From Geranomyces variabilis (Eukaryota; Chytridiomycota; Chytridiomycetes; Spizellomycetales; Powellomycetaceae): a stretch of DNA of 64,000 nucleotides. Under the pieces are notes generated by a model. It did no database searches and was not told where the DNA came from. It saw nothing but the letters and a program-made list of their open reading frames with translations. The translations under genes were made by a program, and so were the position numbers. The DNA is taken from the NCBI GenBank assembly GCA_027603065.1, contig JADGJP010000004.1, positions 372,001 to 436,000 on the forward strand, written 5' to 3'. Shown piece after piece: positions 47,355 to 58,223 of this stretch (its first letter is position 1; each line of letters opens with the position of its first letter).

Positions 47355-47760
47355 TTTGTATAGAGCCTGTCGCGGGATAGTAACGTCAAGACAATGGGCT
47401 TGCCAAAAAGAAAAAACGAGCGAACAAGAATGCGTCGCTGCGCAGTCAACGAAGCGCTCCGTTTCCTCCGTTTGTCACTCCAAACTATTGTTTGACAACG
47501 TGCGCCGGGCGACTTGGCTCTTTTCTTTAAACTTTTTTTGCCCTGCTGGCCCCTTGCGAGCCACCTCCCAGCGGGTAAGTATAAAAGCTGAGTGCGGGCT
47601 ACCATACAGTCGCCATTCCAATACACACGCCATTGCGAACCACCTCCTAGCCGGCCGGCGAGTATAAAAGCCGAGAGCGCGCTACCATAAGGTCGGCAGT
47701 CCAATCCACACCTTTGCGCACCACCTCCTATCCAATCCACACGAATTTACTGCGCCAAAC
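47355..47760. promoter_or_regulatory. Divergent promoter region with duplicated TATA unit
   Basis: On the side of the plus-strand gene, an ~80-bp unit is tandemly repeated: 47554-47632, 47633-47713 and a partial third copy 47714-47741. Each full unit starts TTGCGA(G/A)CCACCTCC, contains TATAAAAG (47580-47587 and 47663-47670) and ends CCAAT(A/C)CACAC. These are the clearest TATA boxes in the window. The DHX37 side shows none. Confidence 0.8.
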
Positions 47761-48930
47761 ATGCCAAACAACACTGGAGGCTGTCGCATCAGCTCCAGAG
47801 CATTCTGGCGCACGACGTTAACTGCAGTTGCCCTTCTCATTTTCCTTCTTTATTTCTTCCTTATCAACTACCCGGAGATCCTGCGAACACTCTATCGGCC
47901 CGTCAAAATGACCGTCGAATCCATTTCCGTCATACCCCGCTATTGCTGCGACCTGAGTTGTGATGACACTTGCGCGGCCTCTTTCTTTGGAACCAAATGC
48001 GGCGCAATGAAAAGTGCTGCCCAATCCTTGGATCCGACAAAGTGCACCGCAAACAGTACGTCGGTCTCGCAATGTCCACCAGCTGGGCTCGCAGCCACTT
48101 GCGATAACGGAGATTACTGCTGCGCTCAATGTTGTTCGACGTGCCAGAGCTGCACGCAAACCTGCACCGGCAGCGGGTCTTCGCAGTCTTGTTCAACCTC
48201 GTGCAGGTCGTATCAGTGCAATTGCTATTGCTGCAGCGAGACTTCGCATCAGCAGTGTAAAATGCAGTGCAACCAGTGCTACTCAATCGCGATGGCAGTC
48301 GTTTTCGAGGATCGGTCGCATTCCCTTCGTCACGCCAATTTTGCGCAAGATTTCGACCATGATCTCGCAGCTTCCCAATCGTTTATGTCATCTCACCTTC
48401 CGAATTCGTCGTTTGTCGGCTATTACGATACCAATGACGAGTCGCAAATCACTCTTTCGCGAGACTTTAGCGCATGGAAGTGGATTGTGTTCCCTCTCGC
48501 CGCCGCGCCGCTCGCTTTTGCCGTCTTTTTCAACACAACATGGCTTATCGGCCTTGCCGCCGAAACCAGGCTTTTTGGAGGTGCTTTCAAAAGCTCGTAC
48601 CAAGTCTCTCCGCCGCTCGAAATCGCAATCACAAGTGCGTTTTGGATCGGCCTCATTTTCCCCTTCGGAGTCTTGACGCCTGTCGAGCAAGTCGGCTACT
48701 TAACGCCAGGAGGGCAGACAGCGCTCGTAGTTTGCATACCGATCATTGCTTGTCTAGGGTGGGCGCCACTGGGGGTTTACTATATCAAGATCCGGGGTCT
48801 GACAAGTAGCCATATGGCCGTTCCAAGTCGTTCCACTCCGGCGGGGAGCCTCAATGAGCCGGATTCCGCTACGGCCCCGCCTGCTTACTCGCCGCCGCTG
48901 GAGTCTGGCAAGAGGAGTTCGGGCGACTGA
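47761..48930 (+). CDS. Cysteine-rich integral membrane protein, family unknown
   Basis: A single-exon gene of 389 aa, unusual in this intron-rich window. A first hydrophobic helix (TAVALLIFLLYFFLINY) lies near residue 25. Then comes an outer region of ~110 residues with more than 25 cysteines in closely spaced pairs (CCDLSCDDTCAASFFGTKC, YCCAQCCSTCQSCTQTCTG, CRSYQCNCYCCSETSHQQC, CKMQCNQCY). After a linker containing LPNSSF there are three more hydrophobic segments: WIVFPLAAAPLAFAVFFNTT, AITSAFWIGLIFPFGVL and LVVCIPIIACLGWAPLGVYY. The tail is Pro/Ser-rich with PPAYSPP. This could be a metal-binding or disulfide-stabilised surface protein; neither is proven. I recognise no family. Confidence 0.75.
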   Translation: MPNNTGGCRISSRAFWRTTLTAVALLIFLLYFFLINYPEILRTLYRPVKMTVESISVIPRYCCDLSCDDTCAASFFGTKCGAMKSAAQSLDPTKCTANSTSVSQCPPAGLAATCDNGDYCCAQCCSTCQSCTQTCTGSGSSQSCSTSCRSYQCNCYCCSETSHQQCKMQCNQCYSIAMAVVFEDRSHSLRHANFAQDFDHDLAASQSFMSSHLPNSSFVGYYDTNDESQITLSRDFSAWKWIVFPLAAAPLAFAVFFNTTWLIGLAAETRLFGGAFKSSYQVSPPLEIAITSAFWIGLIFPFGVLTPVEQVGYLTPGGQTALVVCIPIIACLGWAPLGVYYIKIRGLTSSHMAVPSRSTPAGSLNEPDSATAPPAYSPPLESGKRSSGD

Positions 48931-49343
48931 GAAGAATACAGATCGCCAGCCGCGCCGTTGGACAAGTGCTCTCCTCACCCGCATGAGTTCCCCAGCTTTT
49001 GGAGTTAACAGAATTTAATATGAACACGATGGTATATAAGAAGTACTCACATGTTTATGGCGGCGGAGGAGAGGCTGGCGAGGGGGGCCGGCGGTTGCTG
49101 CGCATCATATATGTAGTATGGTGCCTGAGCGAGCTTCCGGCAAATGCATCTGTGAAGGCGTCACAGCTGCCCCAGCGAACCCCAAAAATAGTATTAACTG
49201 CGGCTATACAGCAGCGTTAAAAGGAGGGACGCTGTCTTAAAATTCATAGGTGCCCGGAACCGCCAAAGAGCTGCCAGCGTCACGTCTTGGCGTTGCACGC
49301 GACTCGATAGCAAGAACCGGGCCGCTGGTCCACCACTGCACGC
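48931..49343. other. Spacer before the Dopey gene
   Basis: 413 bp holding the 3' flank of the cysteine-rich gene and the 5' flank of Dopey. No gene seen. Confidence 0.4.
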
Positions 49344-52300
49344 ATGTCGGGCTCTTTAAGCGTGCAAGGTGACATGGCCGGCGGAATGCGGCCCTCCACC
49401 TCGATGGATTTCGCGGCGCACGACTCGGTCGACTCCTTGACCGCTCATGGTTCGTAAGGCATGTCTGCTTTTATAAACAACACTATAAGCTGAAACGGCT
49501 TTTGCAGAGCTGAATAAAGATCCAAAGTATCGGCGCTACGTTCAGGCGATCGACAAAATTTTGCAATCTTTCGATACGATAAGCGAATGGGCCGACGTTA
49601 TCGGGTTTCTGACTCGCTTGGCGAAGGTGTGCTTTATGCGGAAATACAGCTATGATTCTAGCCGGCTTCCAGGCGGGCTTGACCTATTATCGCCGCTGAA
49701 ACTATCGTTCTTATGGTCGTCTCTACCTCAGACGCTTCTGGCTCACACAGGACATACCGCCATACCACGTAGGCTGGTGCTCTCAAAACGCCTTGCTCAG
49801 TGCCTAAACCCCGCGCTACCGGCTGGAGTCCACCAGAAGACTATCGAAATCTATGCCATCATACTCGAAGCATCCGGCGTAAGCTTGATGAACGCGATTT
49901 CATATACCGCGCGTATCTAAGGCCTGATGACGGATCCTTTTCTGTGCGGATTTCACGCTCTAGACCCCTCAAATGGCAGAAGATCTGCCAATGTGGTCCC
50001 ATGGTCTATTTCCCTTTCTTCAGAACTCGACGACGAGTCTAAAGGTGTGAGACCGTGTGCTAGCATCTTGCTACCGTCGACAGGCGCTGACTTCGATCAC
50101 GACAGCCTGCAGTGCTTTCTTTGTACGAGAAGTACTATCTGCCACTGGGCTTACGTCTGAAGCCATGTCTAAAAGGCTTGATATTGGCCTTGCTTCCGGT
50201 TTTGGAGGAAGAAAGCGGCGAGTTTTTCGGCAGGGTGAGCACGTGTACCCGATGACGTGTTGCCATCGCGCTGGCGGCTTAATATGTCGCTTTGATGTCT
50301 CCATTTAGGGAATTGCGTTGCTGGATTCCTTGTCAACATCAGTTGGCCAAAGTTACTTTTATCAGTGTCTGTGGTTGTCCCTGATATCTACGCCGCATCT
50401 TCGCTTGGCGGCTGTAAACTACCTGCTGAAACGGATGCCGAAACTTACATCTCCGGAAGGTAAGCAATACGCTCACTGCTCAACGGCCAGGCTAGGGCCT
50501 TATGGCTTCTCGCAGATGTTGCAGTCGTTATCGGCAATCAAACAGGGCTGCTCGCTCGCGCGTTATCCTGCGTGCTGGGAGACGATGTCGCGCTAGTGCA
50601 GCGCGGAGGTCTCGAACTTTTAGTTGTCCATTTCCCCTTGAGTTTCAGGTACGCCCAGAAATGATTCACGCATTCAACGTCTGGCCTCAAGCAAGCTCAC
50701 TCATCTTGTAGTCTTTTTGAAGACGACGATCTGACATTGGTGCTGCAGGCAGCGGCCACTGTTGTATTGCGCAAAGACATGTCTTTGAACCGGAGACTTT
50801 ACGCCTGGCTGCTTGGTATGCCTGTCTTGCCGTTATCGTCAACACGATGTCATCGTCTTGGTACTCATTGTATTTTACCACTGACATACACTGCAGATTC
50901 TCACGAAGGCACGAAGCTCGGTGACAGATCGCGGAAACATCTTGCACTTGCGCTAAAGGTCAGCGTTATTTGGTGCCAATAGGGCTATGTATCTGTGCTT
51001 ATATTTCGAAAACTCTAGGCGCTGTTCTACCTCGAAGCCGAAGACATAAACGTCTTGGCGAAGCCTTACAAAATCCTAATATCCCTTCTGGATAAGTCCG
51101 AAATTGGACAGCCGGTGCTGCAGGATATCTTGATTGACGTGATATGGTCGCTGCGCCAGCATACTGCGCGGTGGGATGACCGCAGCAACGAGGTATATTC
51201 CAGCTAAGACTTGGCCGCTCGTCAATCCCGCTAATTGTAACAACATTGCAGCTGATGCAAACTGCGACAATGTTCATGGACATGGTTGAGCCGTCGTTGA
51301 TCTGGAAGCAGGCCTACCAGATCATCCGGGGCGAACATTTTGACACCGCGGACGGCGCGCAGGTATGTGTTTGATAGAGGTTTACGCGAACGAACTGTGT
51401 TTTCTCACACTGTTGTTACTCACAGGGCTGCGAAGTGATCGAGTTTATCCTACTCCACTTTAAGTGGCATGACGAGGAAACACAGCGGCTGCACCTACCT
51501 TTTCTTTACAAGACCATTATAGCTCGTCTGATCGGCTGCGGCACAACGTCCCCTCCCTCGATGCTGCGATTGTGCAATCTCATCGGCGCAGCGATTTCAC
51601 CAGAGGCGTTATCACATTCTTGGCCGTTACGTGATTATGTCGATGCCTTGACGGAATCCACAGCGGACTTGCCTTCCATGGAACCCGACGTTGAAAGCTC
51701 AGACATGCTTCCCACAATCGACGTATACTACAAGTTGGTCGACGATGGCCACGCTTCGTCCGCAAAGTTCCGCAGCAGCGAGTTCCTGATTGGGAAACCA
51801 GTTATGCAGTCTGCGTTTGACGACTTGTTGGCGTTTATACCGTCGACTATATCTGTGATCCTTCCTGAAGGCACCTCAGAGACTCTTTCGGAACATAATG
51901 ACCAAGCCCCTCGCATTGCCCAACTCTCGTTCATAGAGCTGACCAAGGCGATAGATACGCTCTCTTCCCACCTTGACCCATTGAAACAGCAAACACTCCG
52001 CGTCGACAGAGCTGACCTTGAGACGGACGGTGAACGTACGGCTGATGGTGCAGAGGCGCCAATATGGTTGGGTCCTTTAATGAAGCTCTGCTGTGTGGTA
52101 TGTCCAGCGAATCCGCGGTCGACCTTGTATGCCAGGTTGTTAATCTTGCAACAGACCGACACCTTCCCAACTCTCAATGCAGCGCTCAGCTGTCTCTTGA
52201 AGTTATACACTGGCAACACCCACTCTGTGCCTCGACTTGCCCCTTTTCAGACTTTTGTCAGGGCCGCCGTGCCACAGGTAAGCACATCACACCAAATCGT

Positions 52301-55300
52301 TTTTCTGCTGGGTTGGCTAACACTTTACCCACAGTTATGGGAGTTCCTGAGCGCGGAGCAGATAGCCTACCAGACGCGGGCCGTTGAACTCTTATGGTTG
52401 CTCTGCGAAGTATCTAGCCCATACATAGTCGAGGAGGTGATCGCGCAAATCATGTCTGCAGGAACACCACTCGCTCAGCTGGACAGTTTCCAAAAATTTG
52501 GAGTTTTTTGGCGTCTCTCTGGTAGGATCCGCCGCAGGAGGCGTCAGTGAAAATGCGTGAGGACCATGCGGTTAACGCATTTCTGTAGAAAATGCAGGCA
52601 ATAGCGCCAGTGCAACGTTCTCTCGGCCATTGTTCTTGCTCTTTGATGCGCTCCGAAGCAACCATCCAACTGTTCGCCGCGGCGGAGAGGCCTGGTTCCG
52701 AAATTACGTCGGGTCATACGCTAGGTGAGGCGGTGGAGATGCCAGGGACAGTTGTAAGCTCGCAAGCTCAACGAAAACGGGTGCTTTTGGCAGCGCTATC
52801 GATCCGCTTATTTCAGTCCTGCTGCACGAGTCAATATCGCGGAAGCATTCAGTATCGCTTATCGACGGAGAAGAGATCAATGTCTACCGCTATACGAGTC
52901 CCTTCAACGAAGCCCAGGCAAACTACGCATGGGAATCCTTTCTCGGCGCTATGCGATTCGCCGACAGAGAGTTTTTGAAATCAGTGTGGACGGCGATTGT
53001 CCGCCGCAAGGACTTTGTAGATGCAGTGCGGTGGAGCAAGCGTGGTAAGTCACGTCTGCCATCGACGTGCTTGGAAGCAGGGCACTTAATGCTTTTCGTT
53101 TTAGAATATCAAATTCAATCAGAGAAACTTACTTACGGCGAGCTGTTGATCATCCTGTGCTTGCGGTATGCGTCAGAAGGTTGCGTCCGCTGTTGCGAAG
53201 ATTACCGCTGCTAACCGACTAATCTTGCCATAGATTCATTGAAAGTGAACCGGCACAGGAAGCGACCGGGCCGTCGCCCACGCGCTATGAGAGCATACAA
53301 ATCCACGCCGCCGAGTGTTTACACTTCATGCTGACTCGCTCTGATCATATGAACTACCATCTCTTGGTGGTGACGCAGACCGTCACTATCCGAAAGCTGC
53401 TTCACTGCATTGACATCCAGCATCTCGAGCTCCAACCTGTGCTGCTGCAGGCTTTGCATGCGATTTCGGCTTTGATGAGCCCGCAACGCGTTCTGCAGGA
53501 AGTCGGAGGACGTTCACGTAAAAGCGAGTCGATGGGATCACTCCCGAAAGAGCTTGGCAGCTCACCCGCCCGGCAGCCTACGCCGGAAGGTGAACACGTC
53601 CACGCCGACCAGGTGCGAAGTAGTGGAGAATTCCCCAGATTGCGGTCAATAGGTAATTTCCGCGCGGCTCGCTACTACATTTTGCGGCGTCATTTTGATT
53701 TAAACTCTTTTGTCCAACTAGGTTCGTCTCCAGCTTTTGTTCGGGCTGTTCTGAACGCTATAACGCGCCCGTCCAATCGACCCGTTCTTCAGCATTGGAT
53801 GGACTTTGTCCTGTCTTCGCTACCATTCCTGCGCAAATCGTTTCGCCGATTGTTGTTGCCGGTCATTCAAAAGATCTGTGCCGAGCTCATTCAGTATCGA
53901 GTTCAAACATCCGATTACATCGCTCGGTTCACTGGCGACGACCCATCTCAGGCCCTCGCCAAGCACTCGGTCATAGACACCACAGAGTGTCGCGAGCAAG
54001 AATCGCTGGTGTTGTTGCATGGCTTACAAGAAATCATTACCGCTTGCCTTGGGGAGAGTTCTTCAGACCGAGACGCCGCAAAGGGATTGCAGCCTTCGGG
54101 CGGCGGTCTCAAATTCATAACTGGCTACGTTGCTAGCGTGTTTGGCGCCGATGAAAAAGGCGGCGAAGGGGAATCGGCGCAACAAAAAATGAAGGAGACG
54201 CTCCTCAACATGCTGCCTCGGATTTTCCGTATTTTTCAAGAGTTGCTTGTTGCTTTTGACAAAACGCAACGCCCTAAGCGGCTCGCTCGCGCAGGAAGCA
54301 AGAGTGGAGTTATTGATGGCGCTAATGAAGGCTTACCGCCGACTGCAGCTGCGTTCTCGCAGGTTTCCGATCGGCTTCGCAATCGCGTCCGGCGCTTTCT
54401 CAATGCTATGTACCGGGTGCACCCCGTTGATACATTGGAAAGCCTGGTTGAGGTCTGGATGGCCGAGAGTAATGGCGCGTTGGCGGGAGATAACCATGAC
54501 AGCCCGGTGTCAGTAGGCATGATTCACTCAATCGACGGCTGTGTTCCGCGCACCGTGGTACACATGATCGTGGACTTAGTCCGCGAGCACGCCGCTCTGG
54601 ATTCATCTCCTCAGCGCAGTCAGCAAAGACGCTCGGCCCGCAAAGCCAGGACCCTGTCTGATGCGTCGCTACTCGTATTTCTGGTCACGTATTGCGAGTT
54701 GTGGATCCCGCCAGCCAATCTTAGCGAGACGTGGATCAGCGTTGCGGCGCTGGCCCGAGAGGCTTGCGCGCAAACAGCACAATATCGGCACCTGTACCTG
54801 CCTATTCTAAAGCTTCTCAGCGGATACATGACCAACTTGGGCGCCTCGCAGACTGCGGACGACAAGCGGCTGCATAAAGAGTGCGAGGAACTGTATCAAA
54901 AGGTGTGCGATTACTGTACGTTGATCGCCGGAAAGGCTTTCGATCAGGGCTTGTGGCGAAAGAGCGCACAGACTAGCGACGCCCCGGATTCCGGTAAGAC
55001 TGGTTTTCAAGAAATTCAAGAAAGCACGACAACCATTCGTTGATTGACAATACTGAATCCAATAGACATAGCACTTCACCAATCCGCCGATGGTCAAGAC
55101 TTTGCATTGCCAGAAATTGTGGGTCCTCGTCGGGTCGCCAAAGAGTCCGACGAGTCGCAAGAGGTGAGTTCAGCATCAAATGGACCGAAGCAGCGCTCGT
55201 CTCCTAGCTTTAATTCATTTGAACTCCTTTCCCCGCAGATCATATTGTATTACGCAAACCATGCTGTGCCAAACATGAGGCATTACGTCCATGATCAGGA

Positions 55301-56806
55301 TCGAGTGCTGGCGTTGCTCTCCAACATGGTCTACTACGTTGTGGCGCTCCATTTCCGCAATAAGCAGAACCACAAGAGTCGACTGAACCCGACGCTGGAC
55401 CTTTTATGTGCCATGGCCAAAGTCCCCAACTCGCAAAAAGCGTGGCGCCGCGAGGCCTGGGACGCCTTTCTAGATCCCAAGTTCTTTGAAATGACCTTGC
55501 CTGCCGCGCGAAGTTGGCGTACCATCGTACACACCATGATGTCGTCGGACAAAGAAAAAGTGGTGGAACTTATCAGTAAGTGGTCTTTTTAGCGCGTGCG
55601 GATCGTTGGACTATCGAACGTGCGAATACCGACACGCAAACCTCCTTCCTTCGCAGGCAGGATATCCGCTGTGCCGTCCACCACAATATTCATGTCTAAG
55701 GATCAAGAAACGGCGATCCGCGCTCATTCTGTTCGACGACTGTCTTTTGCGATTTTCAGTGGGCCCGTCGACCAGTACGTACCAAAGCTGCCAAGCATAC
55801 AGGAGAAGCTCGTCGACATTTTTAAATCCGGGACTGGGCCAATGATTGTCGAGGTATTGAGAGAACTTCGTCGAACGTGGTCGGCCGGCGGCCTGGGCTA
55901 TATGGCTAAAGTTTATGTCTCTGTAGGTGTACCTCTGTCTGCGCGTGCTACTATGCCGTGTTTCGCCACATCACTTGGTAAATTTTTGGCCGACGATTTT
56001 GACAGAACTGGTGCGTCGACAGCTGTGTTGTGAGACACACATGTGAAACGCATCCGCTCACGAGCCTTCGTTCTGTTGTTAGATCCAAACATTCGATCGG
56101 CATATGTCGGTCCTGGATGCCGACAAAGCGGGGGACCTAACCGCATTTTTTGCCGCGTGCAAGTTTCTGGACATGGTTTTGGTCCTCCGAATAGAAGCAT
56201 TTCAATGGTAAGTAACGAAGAAGCCAGGGACAGGAAAGAAGCTCGAAAACAGTTGCTGAAGAATCATGGGGCTGTAGGCACCAGTGGATCTTTGTCACGG
56301 AAACACAAGAGCCGTCAGATGTTAGGGGCGCACCACCACGACCAGTTGCCTTCATAGATAAACTCTGCCAATCGTGGACCGGGTCGCCTAGCGACAAACT
56401 TTGGGACCTGCTGAGCCCATCCACCATTCAGCCTCGCGCGGACCATGACCCATATAGCAAGTCCCCGCGTCAGCGACCTTTACTCCTCATGCGAACAATC
56501 TCCAACAAGCACGAACTAGACCCTTTCTTTCAGAGCATCAGCCGACAGGCTTACCAAGAAACATATACTCTGGCCCAACCCGATCTCGATTTTCTGGAAA
56601 CGATGCTCGAGTCCGAGTTTCTGGTTATCGACGACAACCCGGCACCCGCCTCTGCAAATGTGGCCGCACCTGTTAACGGTCCGCTGCTGGACGCGTCCGC
56701 GGCGTCAAACGAGCCTCAACGCCCAACCACACCCCAGCTGCGCAACCTGACTCTGCGTAAAGATTTGGCGTCGCCTACTACACCCACGCTATCTGCGGCT
56801 CCGTAG
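49344..56806 (+). CDS. DOP1: Dopey/DOP1 family protein, very large, multi-exon
   Basis: A peripheral Golgi/endosome protein that acts with Mon2 and phospholipid flippases in membrane traffic. Start ATG 49344; stop ends at 56806. The N-terminal Dopey domain is clear: ELNKDPKYRRYVQAIDKILQ with SEWADVIGFLTRL, then IPRRLVLSKRLAQCLNPALP, and, after an intron from about 49880 to 49961, AEDLPMWSHGLFPFLQNS. A following exon gives SLYEKYYLPLGLRLKPCLKG, and near 50,790 LRKDMSLNRRLYAWLLG. Further long exons (51435-52500, 53328-55043) continue the alpha-helical body. The C-terminus includes DLDFLETMLESEFLVIDD. I count at least 15 short introns and estimate 1,900-2,050 aa; the full splice map was not resolved. 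Frames change only across GT..AG pairs where I checked, so the gene appears intact. Confidence 0.88.
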
Positions 56807-56946
56807 TTTTTTCGATTATGTACATTCTTGAATTTCTAATACCACGATCCCATGCACGCTGCCGCTACCTTTAGCTTATCTTCTGGTTTAATTAAATGAA
56901 TCCCGCCTTCCATCTATATATGCCGGGCTCGCTCTCTCTCGAGCGC

Positions 56947-58011
56947 CTAACGAGGCGGGTCATTCTTGATCGAGGGCCAAGACCGGAGGATATTAACGAT
57001 ATCGGAATCAGGTGCCGAGTCGGAACTCGATTTTGACGACGAAGACTTTGCGGAATCCGTGTTTGCGCCAGCTTCCTTCTTAAAGCGTTCCGAGAACGAC
57101 GAGTTTTCTGGGAACGTGAAACCAAGTGCACCCCGCATGTCGCGTAGCGTAGCGTTGGTGTCCACGATGACATGCGGACGAGCCTTGTAATCAAACTCGG
57201 CATGCGACACTCTGACATCAAGCAACTGACTGCGGAATCCGTCGGTGTTTGTGGTGAGGTTTGGCGCGTAGGCGACAATACCGGCGACACCGACAGCGTA
57301 GCGCTTCATGTTTTGCGACCTAAACACCATGCCGTTGAGGACGCGTGCCTTAACCATTGTCGGCTCATCGGATTCAGGCACAATGGCGTAGCTTGGCGGG
57401 TGCACGGCAACGCCAAAGCGTGCGACGGGCCTGGTAGTGGCGCTTTCCGGAACCGCCTCGACGTTCAGGACCGTATCCCACGTTGGTTTGCCTGACGGCG
57501 GAAGCGCAGCATACTCGGCCCGCTTCGCACGGGCAAAGCGGACGGTTTCACGCCATTCCTCTGCGCTGATTGTCTCGGCTTCTCGTGGCCGGGTGAACTC
57601 GGCGCGCGGCTTCGCGGGTGACGCCGCAATCTCGTGAAGGTCCTTCACGGCGCCAGAGTCCAGAGCGAATGATGCAAGTGCCTGACCGCGAGCTGGAGGC
57701 AGAGCTGAGGGCGGCGGCATGAGCTCAGCCCACCGCTTCAGTGCGTAGACGGGCTGGGCCGCAGACTTGTATTTCGTCGCCTTCGTCAATGGGTCGTCAT
57801 GTTGGTCAACGGTAATATACTTTGGGCTAAGCTCCGGGTTGTATGGAACCGAGCTCTTCAGACCCCAGTTTCCTGCCTGGCGGTCCGCAGCAGATGCACA
57901 GAGAGCCTGGCTGGTGTGGACGAGGTGCCCGGAGTTCGCAGTGAGCGCGGGCGGAGTGAGCGACGCAAACGCTGAGCTCCTGAAAATTGACGCAAAGCCG
58001 CTCTGACTCAT
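56947..58011 (-). CDS. MRP51: Mitochondrial small-subunit ribosomal protein Mrp51 (bS1m)
   Basis: A fungal mitoribosome small-subunit protein near the mRNA entry/exit region, also linked to translation of specific mitochondrial mRNAs in yeast. 354 aa in one exon from the ATG at 58011; the frame stays open to 58224 but the upstream part is not mitochondrial-like. The N-terminus (SQSGFASIFRSSAFASLTPP) is rich in Ser, Ala and Arg, a plausible presequence. The family signature is RQAGNWGLKSSVPYNPELSP followed by YITVDQHDDPLTKATKY and YALKRWAEL. A later block RPHVIVDTNATLRDMRGALG may be the oxidised C-terminal motif of the family. The Ser/Asp-rich tail is low in complexity. Confidence 0.85.
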   Translation of the reverse strand: MSQSGFASIFRSSAFASLTPPALTANSGHLVHTSQALCASAADRQAGNWGLKSSVPYNPELSPKYITVDQHDDPLTKATKYKSAAQPVYALKRWAELMPPPSALPPARGQALASFALDSGAVKDLHEIAASPAKPRAEFTRPREAETISAEEWRETVRFARAKRAEYAALPPSGKPTWDTVLNVEAVPESATTRPVARFGVAVHPPSYAIVPESDEPTMVKARVLNGMVFRSQNMKRYAVGVAGIVAYAPNLTTNTDGFRSQLLDVRVSHAEFDYKARPHVIVDTNATLRDMRGALGFTFPENSSFSERFKKEAGANTDSAKSSSSKSSSDSAPDSDIVNILRSWPSIKNDPPR

Positions 58012-58223
58012 GCCGCCGTTAATTTCAAGGCAGTCAAGTAAGGTCGAAGGCGGCCGGCAAGCGCAAGGCTGTATAGTCCGAGAGCTGGCGTAGGAAAGTT
58101 GATGGGGGATGCCGGAGATCGGTTGCAGGAAGAATGCGTTGCAAGCCACGCCAGAAAAACTTGAGTCAATGCGCGTTCCTTTTTGGCAGGCAAGACTCTT
58201 GACAAACTCATTGTCTCTCCACA
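58012..58223. promoter_or_regulatory. Divergent promoter, MRP51 / ELP2
   Basis: 212 bp between head-to-head ATGs. It contains the upstream open extension of the MRP51 frame. No TATA box seen. Confidence 0.45.
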
